Shown here: piece after piece, positions 7,633 to 16,224 of the stretch
How positions within the stretch are numbered: position 1 is the stretch's first letter
Layout: every line of letters begins with the position of its first letter
Assembly: GCA_028716785.1 (NCBI GenBank)
Contig: JAQUPD010000014.1
Location: 1-47,153, forward strand
Length of the DNA stretch: 47,153 bases
Direction of reading: 5' to 3'
DNA from: Fidelibacterota bacterium
GTDB lineage: Bacteria; Fidelibacterota; Fidelibacteria; Fidelibacterales; Fidelibacteraceae
Translations under genes and position numbers: made by a program
The notes under the pieces: generated by a model
Database searches by the model: none
What the model saw: only the letters and a program-made list of their open reading frames with translations
Told to the model about the DNA's origin: nothing

Positions 7633-10175
7633 TGTGTACTAACCTCCAACCCATAATAGATAGGAACGTTCAGTTCATAAATCGTCTCGCGATAGGGATC
7701 AACCCATTTTCCGGGATCATCAAAAAGATTATTCACATATAAAGAGATTTCAGTGTTTTGTCCAAGAGATTTGCTCAGTCTTGCATTGACAACCCAATGA
7801 TCACCATATGTCCAACGTTCTGCCTCATACCAGTATGTCATGCCTTGATAGAGAGTAATCGGATGATCCTCCAACACTGTTTCTATCGAATTAGATTTAT
7901 AAACCGTTTGTTTTTGATCAAGGGGAATATATTGGATATCCATTGTTAACCATAAACCAAGTCGTTGATTAATATAGGAGGTCTGTTGAGTAAGGATAAT
8001 TTTTTGTTTCCACGTATCTGGTGAGGGTACCCAGACTTCTTCCCAGCTTGTATCTGGGGAACTATCATAATAGCGCCCTTCTCTTCCGTTTCGTGAATAT
8101 CGATAGGTTGCACTTAGAACAAATTTTAAGTTTTTAATGCGTTTCGTGTTCATTAATAATTCTACACCACTATCCTTACTCCACCCAGCATTTTCCATCC
8201 GTGTATAAGTAAGGTCTGTAAGGGTATCAGGATTGATGTCGTAGCCTACAGGATACGTAATTGTTGTTGGTTGTTTTTTCGATTCTGAATAGTATCCCGT
8301 CAAAGACATCCCAAGCCAATCGTTTGCTTTCCAGTCAAGGCTTGTTTCAATTTTATCTGAATAGTATGATTTTAAATCTGGATTTTGTTGTGGATATTCT
8401 ATCTCAACCCATTGGGAATCGATAAATGTTTTTACAAAAGCAGATTGCCGATAGATATGGGCAAGGGAAATTGATTTTACACTTCGTCCAGCGCCCAAGC
8501 GCCAATAGAGTCCATCAGTAAGTTCAATGCGTGTATTAAAGCGTGGACTTAAAAATTCTCCTTGTCGTGCATTAAGGATAGAAAATTTATCAAACCCTGG
8601 CTCAATATCAAAACCACGTATATTTATTGCATCATACCGGAGTCCTGCCATCATTTCTACGGAATGACCTTTTACATCCCATGTTTGTTGTCTTTCACCA
8701 TAAATGCTCAATTTAGGGAAGCCGGGATATTGATCAAAAGAATAGCTACGACGGGTACTATAAGCGCCGTAATAATTAAAAACGGAATCTATTTGAACGC
8801 CTTTTCCTGTATTTTTTTGATAATTGAATTCAACACCGTATAATGTTTTTATTTGATTCCCATTTTTCTTTTTTGCCGTTTTATTGCGAATAAGTTTATA
8901 ATCAATGTCCCACTCTCTCCCATCTTCTCGAAGTTCACCGATATATCCATAAACTGTATCAATTTGATCATTAACCCATCGGCTTCGGTAGTTATCTTTG
9001 CGATTCATATCCACATTAAAATTGTTTGAATATGTTACCTCTGAATTTTGTTTATACTTTAACTGGACTCCTCCTGATGTACGATAATCTCGACTGTGTC
9101 TTCCAATTTTATTGGCATCTGTCGGTTCTTCATCGTCGAGAGCACGGGTATAGCTTCCCTTTAAGACATAATCTAACTTTTTATCAAAAGCATTTCCCGA
9201 ATAGGCTGAGCTTAGATAAAACCGATGGTACTCATCACCTTTTTTGCGAATATCCCGTTCACTATAGGCATAATTGAGATGATAATCCAACGTCCCACCA
9301 AAAGGGACCTCAAGTCCACTGCTAAAACTGGCACCTTTCGTATCAGGATTAAATTTTGCTTTAGCACGAGAACGTATTTGTCCCTTTTTGGTCTCGACTT
9401 TAATCACCCCATCGGCAAAATTTCCATATTCCACAGAGGGGATACCTGTAATGACTTCAACACTTTGGATATCATCTGCGGGAATAGTTCTTAAATCAAT
9501 CCCGGAAGCAAGAGAACTTGTAATTCCTGTAATCATCGCATCATTGTTAATGATATTCCCATCGACCATAATGGTTGTACCAAACGTTTCATTTCCGATC
9601 AAGGAGGCATTGCTATTCGCAACTTTTCGAATACCAATAGATTGATCAGAAGCGAGTCCGATTTGTTTTGACTTTTCAACACCTGGAACAAGGGTTAAAA
9701 TGTCTCCCAAATTATCTGCCTGCAAATGATCGATTTCCCCACTATCAATTCGCCGTGTTGTCACTAATTCACTTTGTATCACGTCTTTTTCTACTGCTCT
9801 TACTTCGATGCCTCCAATCATAAAGCAATATTCTGCATTCCATTGCCCTTCTTGGGTGATAAGGCGGATTGTTACATCATAAGATTGTTCTGGTAGAACA
9901 TTAAAGTCGAAAAGACTATTACTGTAGTATCCTTCTTTTAGTGCTGCCAGTTTATATCGGCCAGGAGGAATATCGCGAAACATAAAATAGCCATCTTGAT
10001 CCGACATGGTTTCCCTTTGAAAAGTATCATCGTTTGGGTCTTCCAAAACAATGAGTGCTTCAGGAATAGGTTTTTTATCAAGATGCCCAATAACTTTGCC
10101 CCGGATTTCTTGAGCCGCAGCGACAGAAATCAAAAGCAAAAACAAGATACAAAAATGAAAGAATCTCTTTTTCAT
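7626..10175 (-). CDS. TonB-dependent outer-membrane receptor (copy 1)
   Basis: 849 residues from the chosen start. A signal peptide ends near VAAAQ; a carboxypeptidase-regulatory-like domain (about 22-103, GYFMFRDIPPGRYKLAALKEGYY) follows, then the plug domain (IDHLQADNLGDILTLVPGV, IPADDIQSVEVITGIPSVEYG) and a 22-strand-type barrel ending YYGLEVSTQW. Start 10175 is preferred over 10220: it gives an ATGA overlap with the upstream gene, an AAAGGA site and a normal signal peptide. TonB-linked receptors import large or scarce ligands across the outer membrane. The plug and the IPADDIQSVEVITGIPSVEYG region are close to copy 2 (IPADNLEEVEVIRGIPSVKYG), so the two receptors are paralogues. The ligand is unknown. 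Confidence 0.93.
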   Translation of the reverse strand: MKKRFFHFCILFLLLISVAAAQEIRGKVIGHLDKKPIPEALIVLEDPNDDTFQRETMSDQDGYFMFRDIPPGRYKLAALKEGYYSNSLFDFNVLPEQSYDVTIRLITQEGQWNAEYCFMIGGIEVRAVEKDVIQSELVTTRRIDSGEIDHLQADNLGDILTLVPGVEKSKQIGLASDQSIGIRKVANSNASLIGNETFGTTIMVDGNIINNDAMITGITSSLASGIDLRTIPADDIQSVEVITGIPSVEYGNFADGVIKVETKKGQIRSRAKAKFNPDTKGASFSSGLEVPFGGTLDYHLNYAYSERDIRKKGDEYHRFYLSSAYSGNAFDKKLDYVLKGSYTRALDDEEPTDANKIGRHSRDYRTSGGVQLKYKQNSEVTYSNNFNVDMNRKDNYRSRWVNDQIDTVYGYIGELREDGREWDIDYKLIRNKTAKKKNGNQIKTLYGVEFNYQKNTGKGVQIDSVFNYYGAYSTRRSYSFDQYPGFPKLSIYGERQQTWDVKGHSVEMMAGLRYDAINIRGFDIEPGFDKFSILNARQGEFLSPRFNTRIELTDGLYWRLGAGRSVKSISLAHIYRQSAFVKTFIDSQWVEIEYPQQNPDLKSYYSDKIETSLDWKANDWLGMSLTGYYSESKKQPTTITYPVGYDINPDTLTDLTYTRMENAGWSKDSGVELLMNTKRIKNLKFVLSATYRYSRNGREGRYYDSSPDTSWEEVWVPSPDTWKQKIILTQQTSYINQRLGLWLTMDIQYIPLDQKQTVYKSNSIETVLEDHPITLYQGMTYWYEAERWTYGDHWVVNARLSKSLGQNTEISLYVNNLFDDPGKWVDPYRETIYELNVPIYYGLEVSTQW

Positions 10176-11431
10176 TTCCTTTCCGAACGCCATAATGGCA
10201 CGTAAATATAGACCATACAAGCAATTAAACCATAAATTCCTGTTAAAGTAACAAGAATAAGTTCAGGTATGGCACCTTTCCAGGTGCGCCCTTCTTTTTT
10301 CACAAAAAGAGCAAAAAGCAGCAAGGAAATAAGATTGCCTATCCACGCCAATGGAAAATGCCACTCTGAGTATAATCCCACATAAGCTGATGAGTCATCT
10401 TCAGCAGAAAGGGAAAAGGGAAAAATGGCACGGGCAACTTTTCCTTGAGGATATGCCTCCCGGGGTTTCCAGGATTCATGATATTCATCAATAAGGTTGT
10501 AATTTCTATCGGTAACAAAAACATCAATACCATCATTTTTGTTCAGCGTCACTTGACGGAAAAACAAATCTGTGGTAATCACAACAGTCATTTCCCCAAC
10601 TTTATATATTCCCTTTGTCGGAAGTTCAACTAGCTTGTAATTGTCATAGGTTAGAAAGAAAAGTCTATTATCTTCAGAAATAATAATCCCATAGTATTCT
10701 TTTAGATTATTTTCTGACACGAGCATGTAGCAAATATTTATTTCTTCAGGTAACCGAGTATTTCTTACAACAGGTTGATCTTTTGCTCTTTTAATGTGAT
10801 AAAATTCATTTTTATTATCGATAACAAAGCACCCTTCATCAAAAGGTTTACGGGTTGTAGGATTTGTATAAACCCTTTTAGCAGGAAATTGAAAATCAGC
10901 ATTTTTTAAGGCATCGGTAAAAAGAGCACTTTTTTCTTTATTCACTTTTTTTGTCTTACTGTTTACAAATTCCATTCCCTTATCGGTAATTCTAAAAAAT
11001 TCATCAGGAAACTCCAGAGTAACACGCCCCGACTCTGATTCTAAAAGAGGATAAAGAGGAATTTGAGGAACATCATGAGTGTATGTTCGGATACGGTGAT
11101 TATTCCGATTTGTTTTAATTTCATTTGGATCTAGGGGGATGCCATGAAGGGAGTCTGGCATTCTTCCATCCGCGATTAATTGCATATAATAGAATAAGGG
11201 AAGTTTCTCTTCATACTCCTCCCGAGTATAGGTATTTCCTTCTTCATCATAAAAAACAAGTCCATTATCCCCATGACGATACATGATAAACATGGAATCA
11301 ACAGGAGAATAGGAAACGTAGGGAGATGAAGTTTTAACATCAAAAAAGAGCCAGTAAAGGTCTGGCAAGTAAATTGCCATAACAACAATAGAAACAACAA
11401 TTAAGATATATCGGCTGATGCGTACTATCAT
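10172..11431 (-). CDS. DUF4857-like membrane-anchored protein
   Basis: 419 residues. One helix at about 7-26 is followed by a large extracytoplasmic domain (about 30-355) with SPVDSMFIMYRHGDNGLVFYD near its start, then two helices at about 358-375 and 388-410. Size, topology and position beside an ABC ATPase and permease fit the DUF4857 family known from Bacteroidota; I am recalling the family rather than running a search. The gene overlaps the permease by 4 bases and the TonB receptor by 4 bases, so all three are translationally coupled. It may be a periplasmic subunit of the ABC complex or link it to the outer-membrane parts; both are inference. Confidence 0.65.
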   Translation of the reverse strand: MIVRISRYILIVVSIVVMAIYLPDLYWLFFDVKTSSPYVSYSPVDSMFIMYRHGDNGLVFYDEEGNTYTREEYEEKLPLFYYMQLIADGRMPDSLHGIPLDPNEIKTNRNNHRIRTYTHDVPQIPLYPLLESESGRVTLEFPDEFFRITDKGMEFVNSKTKKVNKEKSALFTDALKNADFQFPAKRVYTNPTTRKPFDEGCFVIDNKNEFYHIKRAKDQPVVRNTRLPEEINICYMLVSENNLKEYYGIIISEDNRLFFLTYDNYKLVELPTKGIYKVGEMTVVITTDLFFRQVTLNKNDGIDVFVTDRNYNLIDEYHESWKPREAYPQGKVARAIFPFSLSAEDDSSAYVGLYSEWHFPLAWIGNLISLLLFALFVKKEGRTWKGAIPELILVTLTGIYGLIACMVYIYVPLWRSERK

Positions 11432-12102
11432 TTATAGACTCCCTTCTTAAAGCGGTGACCTGAATAAATCACAGATATTGAGAGAAGAATGGTAACAATA
11501 AGCATCCCTATTAAAACTCTGTCGTAAATGTTATAAAACCATCCATACAAAAAGAGATTCCCAAATCCAACAGCAAAAAGAATATAAAAAATTCGACGTT
11601 TCCACATGGGTTCAAGAATAATATAGGATGCAAGAGAATATGCCGTTAATCCCAAAAGATACCAGGGAAACGTTGTTAAAACAGCACTATGAACAATTTC
11701 AGCCGGGAAAAATGCGTATCCTAAGAGCAGAAAAATGAGGCAATAGACACCAAACATAACCACAAGGGAAAGGAATCCAATGCCGGCCATCACAAGGAGA
11801 ACATTATACTCATTAACGGGGAGGTGAAATGTTAACTTGATGCGTTTCTTTTGAATTTCCGGGATAAATTGAACGGCCGCAAGCAATAATCCTGAAAAAA
11901 GAGGCACATAGCGAAGAGAGGAATAAAAGCTTATACCCCGAAAAATAATATTATACCAATAGGTTGCCGCTAGATTAAACTTATAGGTATGGGCAACACT
12001 TGCAAAGATATAAATCATGACCGCTGCAAAAAGAACTGCGATAGCTAAATAAGCCCATCGAATTTTTAACCACTCTTTATAAAAAATTTTCTTTATCATC
12101 AT
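11428..12102 (-). CDS. ABC transporter permease
   Basis: 224 residues with about six membrane helices and no extracytoplasmic domain, similar in size and pattern to NosY/ABC-2-type permeases. AGGAGA overlaps the stop of the ATPase gene just upstream and serves as the ribosome site; 12099 is an equivalent in-frame start (ATGATG). The gene overlaps the DUF4857-like gene by 4 bases. Together with the ATPase it would form a homodimeric ABC-2 exporter or mechanical transporter. The cargo is not evident. Confidence 0.8.
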   Translation of the reverse strand: MMIKKIFYKEWLKIRWAYLAIAVLFAAVMIYIFASVAHTYKFNLAATYWYNIIFRGISFYSSLRYVPLFSGLLLAAVQFIPEIQKKRIKLTFHLPVNEYNVLLVMAGIGFLSLVVMFGVYCLIFLLLGYAFFPAEIVHSAVLTTFPWYLLGLTAYSLASYIILEPMWKRRIFYILFAVGFGNLFLYGWFYNIYDRVLIGMLIVTILLSISVIYSGHRFKKGVYK

Positions 12103-12107
12103 TTCTC

Positions 12108-12995
12108 CTAATACTTTCCTGTAATACCAATAAAAGCATCTTCTAATGTCATAGGAACTTCTACAAAATCCTCAAACTCAATCTGTTTATTTTTTAGATA
12201 TGCCTGGACTTCTTCAGGTGATTTAAAAGAATAAAGAGAAGCATGATTTTTGACTCTGTCAAAATTCGTTACCACATCATCTTTTTCCAAATCGACAGGA
12301 CCATTTTTAAGTTTAAAATCGTACTGACGAAAATTATTCATAAAATAGTCCATGGATGACTGCAGGATTACCCCTTCATATCCCATAATAACCACATCAT
12401 CAATCAATCGTTCCAAATCTTGAATGATGTGAGACGTGACAAAAATGGTCTTATTTTCTGCTTTACCATACTCTGCTAAAAATTCAACAAACAACCGGCG
12501 ATATCCAGGGTCAAGTCCCATGGAAAAATCATCCATAATCATTAAATCGGGATCCTGAGCTAAAATGAGTCCTAAAGCAACTTGACTTTTCTGGCCACAA
12601 CTCATGGTGGAAATTTTCTGTTTATCAGTAATTTTTAGCTTTCTCATTAATTCATAATAAGGATCTTTTTTCCATTGAGGATAAAATTGGGAATAGAATT
12701 TCTCAATCTGATAAATATTCATAAAATCATATTGAATATGTCCTTCTAATAAAAAGCCTACGCGGGATTTTGTTTCAGAACTCAGATACTGAGAATTTTC
12801 ACCAAAGATATAACATTCCCCTGCTTTTGGTTCTAAAAAGCCATTTAAAATATTGATCGTTGTTGTTTTTCCTGTCCCATTTTTTCCAAGAAGACCTAAA
12901 ATTGAACCTGTTTTAATGGTAAAACTCATGTTCTCATAAACCTTCTTGGACCCATAATAGTGTGTGAGATTTCTACATTCTACTGCGTATTCCAT
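12108..12995 (-). CDS. ABC transporter ATP-binding protein
   Basis: 295 residues from the chosen start (12995, after GAGGG; a start at 13010 is possible). Walker A is GKNGTGKTT (37-45), Walker B LMIMDD (151-156) and the switch His H189. Two features are unusual. The signature reads MSCGQKS rather than LSGGQ, and the residue after Walker B Asp is Asp (D156) rather than the catalytic Glu. The C-terminal ~80 residues are an extra domain as in CcmA/NosF-type ATPases. It is the first gene of the eight-gene operon ending at 446. The substitutions suggest slow ATP turnover, but that is inference. Confidence 0.9.
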   Translation of the reverse strand: MEYAVECRNLTHYYGSKKVYENMSFTIKTGSILGLLGKNGTGKTTTINILNGFLEPKAGECYIFGENSQYLSSETKSRVGFLLEGHIQYDFMNIYQIEKFYSQFYPQWKKDPYYELMRKLKITDKQKISTMSCGQKSQVALGLILAQDPDLMIMDDFSMGLDPGYRRLFVEFLAEYGKAENKTIFVTSHIIQDLERLIDDVVIMGYEGVILQSSMDYFMNNFRQYDFKLKNGPVDLEKDDVVTNFDRVKNHASLYSFKSPEEVQAYLKNKQIEFEDFVEVPMTLEDAFIGITGKY

Positions 12996-13314
12996 GCACC
13001 CTCTTCTCATTTCTTGTTTGGTTTATTATTCTTTCACGGTTTATTTTTTGATTTGTAAATATTTGAAAAGAATTTATTAAAGGCAAGAAAGAATTTTTGA
13101 ATTACTCTTGATTTTTATCAAATCATCATTTTATTTTAAAATATTTCTTAAAATTTAAGGGAAAAATTCTTTTTACCCAGAATAATGTAAAATTGTTATG
13201 TGTAAACAATATACATGTGTTGTATAATTATACATTTTTCGTCCGTAGCGTTATTACAATGGGAAAATACATCAGGGGTATTATTGCACTTTCAACATAT
13301 TCTAATATATTCTT
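12996..13314 (-). other. AT-rich intergenic region between the two TonB operons
   Basis: 319 bases with no credible gene. It holds the 3' end of the M16 operon and should hold the promoter of the ABC/TonB operon. I see no promoter close to consensus. TTGATA near 13115-13120 (minus strand) has no good -10 box at the right distance. I found no hairpin with a T run that would end the M16 operon, so read-through from one operon into the other is possible. Confidence 0.5.
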
Positions 13315-16143
13315 TTATTGTTCAGGGTAAAGAACGAGCTGAATGGCAGTCTCTGTATTTAGATAGTTTTGTGCTTTATCAACAACCACATCTTTTGTAA
13401 GCGCCTGAATGTATTCTTCACTCCTTAAAATACTTTCGGGGTCATCACCATAGAGATAGCTATTTCTCAGTTCATTTACCCAATATTTGTTTTGTTTTAA
13501 ATTATTTTGTCTTTGACGAAGGGTAATTTCACGAACTTTATCAACCGCTACGGGATCCAGATCGCCTATTTTTATGCGGTTCAATTCTTGATAAACTTTC
13601 TCTGTTAACTCTTGGACTCGCGCAGGTTCGCAGGCAAAGTAAATTTGAATCGACATTTCTTCACGTGGAAGGCGAGAGACGCTTCCCCGAAGAGAGACAC
13701 CATAAGTTCCACTGCTTTCTTCCCGGATAGCTTCGCGCAATCTGGTCTTTAAAACATCATTCATGGCAGAAACATAAAACTCTTCAGCAAGTGAATAGTC
13801 AATGGGACTGTGAATGAAAATAAAATTTAGACTTTTGCTTTCTTTCCCTTTATAGATTTCTTTCTTTACGGGGCCTTTAGCAAACTGTACTCCCTCATCT
13901 TTCCAGCTTTCTTGTCGGCCAGTTGTCGGCAAGGTTGCAAGATATTGTTTCACAAGAGGACGCATTTCGTCAAGGGTAAAACTCCCCACAAAGATAAAGG
14001 TAAAATCTCCTGCATCAGCAAAACGATCCTTATAAAAATCTACCGCTGTTTGCATATCGATCTTGTCTAAATCTTCCAATGTCATGGGTTTCCGTCTCGG
14101 ATGATAATCATACATAATTGCCATAATACTATCATTAAAAACCGACTCAGGGTCCGCAGAAGCGTTGTACAATCTTGTTCTATATTGTTCTATTAACGCC
14201 TTAAAGGCTGACGAATCGGCACGAGGTTGGACGAAGTATGAATAAATCATTTCAAAAAGGGTTTCTGAATCAGAACGATTACTATTCCCTTGCATTCCTT
14301 CATAATAAATTGATATATAGGGATTTACTGCCACGCGCTTGCCAGCCAATTTCTTTTGGAGATCCGTGGCATTATAGGGTCCCAACCCACCATTTTGAAT
14401 TAATTGAGCAGCTATTTTGGCACTCTGTAAATCTTCTGTCGGTGCCAAACTCCATCCTCCAGGACTTACAGCGACATATTGAATTTCATCTGCTTTGAAA
14501 TCGGTCGGTTTCAAAACGACTATCGCCCCATTTGAAAGAGTCCATTCAGTAACTTGTATTGAAGGATAGGTTTTCTCATCAACAATATCCCCTGGCTCTG
14601 GTAAATCTGCAAGTAAAGGTTCTGTTAAAACAGTTTCTGAGTAAGGCTCAATTTCTTTCGCAGCTACGGTTGCAAAAATAGCATTCAAATCATCTTCTGT
14701 GGGGACATAAATATTTTCTTTTTCTGGCATTTCAACTAAAACAATCCGGTTTTTATCGGTCATTAATCCCTCAGAAACAGATATAACCTCTTCTAGTGTA
14801 ATTTTTGGAAGTTCTTGTTGAACCAATCGATATTCCCATTCAATCCCCGGAATACACTCACCATGGAGAAAATTGCGAAGATACTCTGAAGCAAACGTTC
14901 TAGATTCTAAATTATCGCGCTCTATATAACTCTGTTTATAGGCAGTTAATAGTTGTTGTTTTGCCCGTTCTAATTCAGAGGGTAAAAAGCCATGACGTTT
15001 TGCCCGTTCAGCTTCTATAAGAATTGTTTCTATACTCTCTAATAATCGCCCAGGTTTTGCAACCACATTGAGGGCAAAAACATCCACCGTTCGGACAAAA
15101 TTTCCCTTCCCACAATGAGCAAGAATAAAAGGAGTATCGGGTTCACGAGCAATTTCACGCAAACGTGCGTTTAACATGCTAAAATAGAGATTTTCAACAA
15201 GCGTCTGGCGATAATCTGCCGCTGTTTTATTTACTTTTGGCTTCTTTTTATAATAAATACTTGCTTGTTCATAGGTGGCTTCTTTGTCTGTGCAAATTGA
15301 ATATAGGGGTTCTTCATTATCAGGAACTTCAAATAGTTCCCGTTCACGGGGGGTTCCCTTCGCTTCAATACTCTCAAACGTATCTTTTATCCAGGCATAC
15401 ATGGAATCAGCTTCAAAATCTCCCACTGCAATCACTGCCATAAGATCAGGCCGATGCCAATCTTCATAAAAGCGCTTAATTTCAGAATGAGGTGCCTGTC
15501 GAATAATAAGTGTATCACCAATCGTTAAACGCTCAGCATATTTTGATCCTTTAAAAAGAACCTTTATGTGCTCATCAAACATGCGGGCTTGGGCTGAACG
15601 TCCCGATCGGAACTCTTCAATAACAACACCCTTTTCCTTTTCAACCTCTAAGGAATCAAAAAGAAGCTTATGAGCCCAATTTTCAAGAACAGTAATCCCC
15701 ATTTTTAAAAGCGGGAGTGAATCTGTGGGAATTTTTAGCATATAAACTGTTTCGTCGAAGCTTGTATAGGCATTCAAATCATTTCCAAATCGTACACCAA
15801 TCTGCTCAAGAGTATCAATTAGCAGATTTGCAGGGAAATCTTCCAATCCGTTGAAGTGCAAATGCTCTAATAAATGGGCAAATCCTTTTTGGGTATCATC
15901 TTCTAAAATTGCACCTGCATTGATAACCAACCTTAGCTCAGCCCAATTTTCTGGTTTTGAATTCTCTCGAATATAATACGTCATGCCATTATCAAGAGTC
16001 CCTTTGATAACCTTTGGATCTACAGGGATCGGCGCATCCAGCGGAATTTCATTTGATATGCTTACACTGACACGATCAGCACACGATACAATCAATCCTG
16101 TTATAAGCAAGAAAAACAGCCAGATGAAATATTTTCTTTTCAT
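13315..16143 (-). CDS. PqqL-like M16 zinc metalloprotease lipoprotein
   Basis: About 942 residues, the length of a two-half PqqL-type M16 protease. The inverted zinc motif is HLLEH (H90, E93, H94), with the downstream helix EKEKGVVIEEF carrying the third ligand. The C-terminal half lacks the zinc site, as usual. A lipobox LIVSC puts the lipid Cys at residue 21 when the start is 16143; 16164, 16179 and a TTG at 16215 are also in frame, and the choice rests on the signal peptide and AAGGA 11 bases upstream. It is last in an operon with TonB receptor 2. PqqL/FusC enzymes near TonB receptors are known to cut imported proteins such as ferredoxin; here an envelope lipoprotein would do similar work, which is inference. 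Confidence 0.88.
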   Translation of the reverse strand: MKRKYFIWLFFLLITGLIVSCADRVSVSISNEIPLDAPIPVDPKVIKGTLDNGMTYYIRENSKPENWAELRLVINAGAILEDDTQKGFAHLLEHLHFNGLEDFPANLLIDTLEQIGVRFGNDLNAYTSFDETVYMLKIPTDSLPLLKMGITVLENWAHKLLFDSLEVEKEKGVVIEEFRSGRSAQARMFDEHIKVLFKGSKYAERLTIGDTLIIRQAPHSEIKRFYEDWHRPDLMAVIAVGDFEADSMYAWIKDTFESIEAKGTPRERELFEVPDNEEPLYSICTDKEATYEQASIYYKKKPKVNKTAADYRQTLVENLYFSMLNARLREIAREPDTPFILAHCGKGNFVRTVDVFALNVVAKPGRLLESIETILIEAERAKRHGFLPSELERAKQQLLTAYKQSYIERDNLESRTFASEYLRNFLHGECIPGIEWEYRLVQQELPKITLEEVISVSEGLMTDKNRIVLVEMPEKENIYVPTEDDLNAIFATVAAKEIEPYSETVLTEPLLADLPEPGDIVDEKTYPSIQVTEWTLSNGAIVVLKPTDFKADEIQYVAVSPGGWSLAPTEDLQSAKIAAQLIQNGGLGPYNATDLQKKLAGKRVAVNPYISIYYEGMQGNSNRSDSETLFEMIYSYFVQPRADSSAFKALIEQYRTRLYNASADPESVFNDSIMAIMYDYHPRRKPMTLEDLDKIDMQTAVDFYKDRFADAGDFTFIFVGSFTLDEMRPLVKQYLATLPTTGRQESWKDEGVQFAKGPVKKEIYKGKESKSLNFIFIHSPIDYSLAEEFYVSAMNDVLKTRLREAIREESSGTYGVSLRGSVSRLPREEMSIQIYFACEPARVQELTEKVYQELNRIKIGDLDPVAVDKVREITLRQRQNNLKQNKYWVNELRNSYLYGDDPESILRSEEYIQALTKDVVVDKAQNYLNTETAIQLVLYPEQ

Positions 16144-16224
16144 GAGTCTTTTGGTCCTTTTCATCAATGTTTCTGTTAACATGTCTTCTTCGCTAAGAAA
16201 CGCTCTATAAAACAAAACGTTTCC

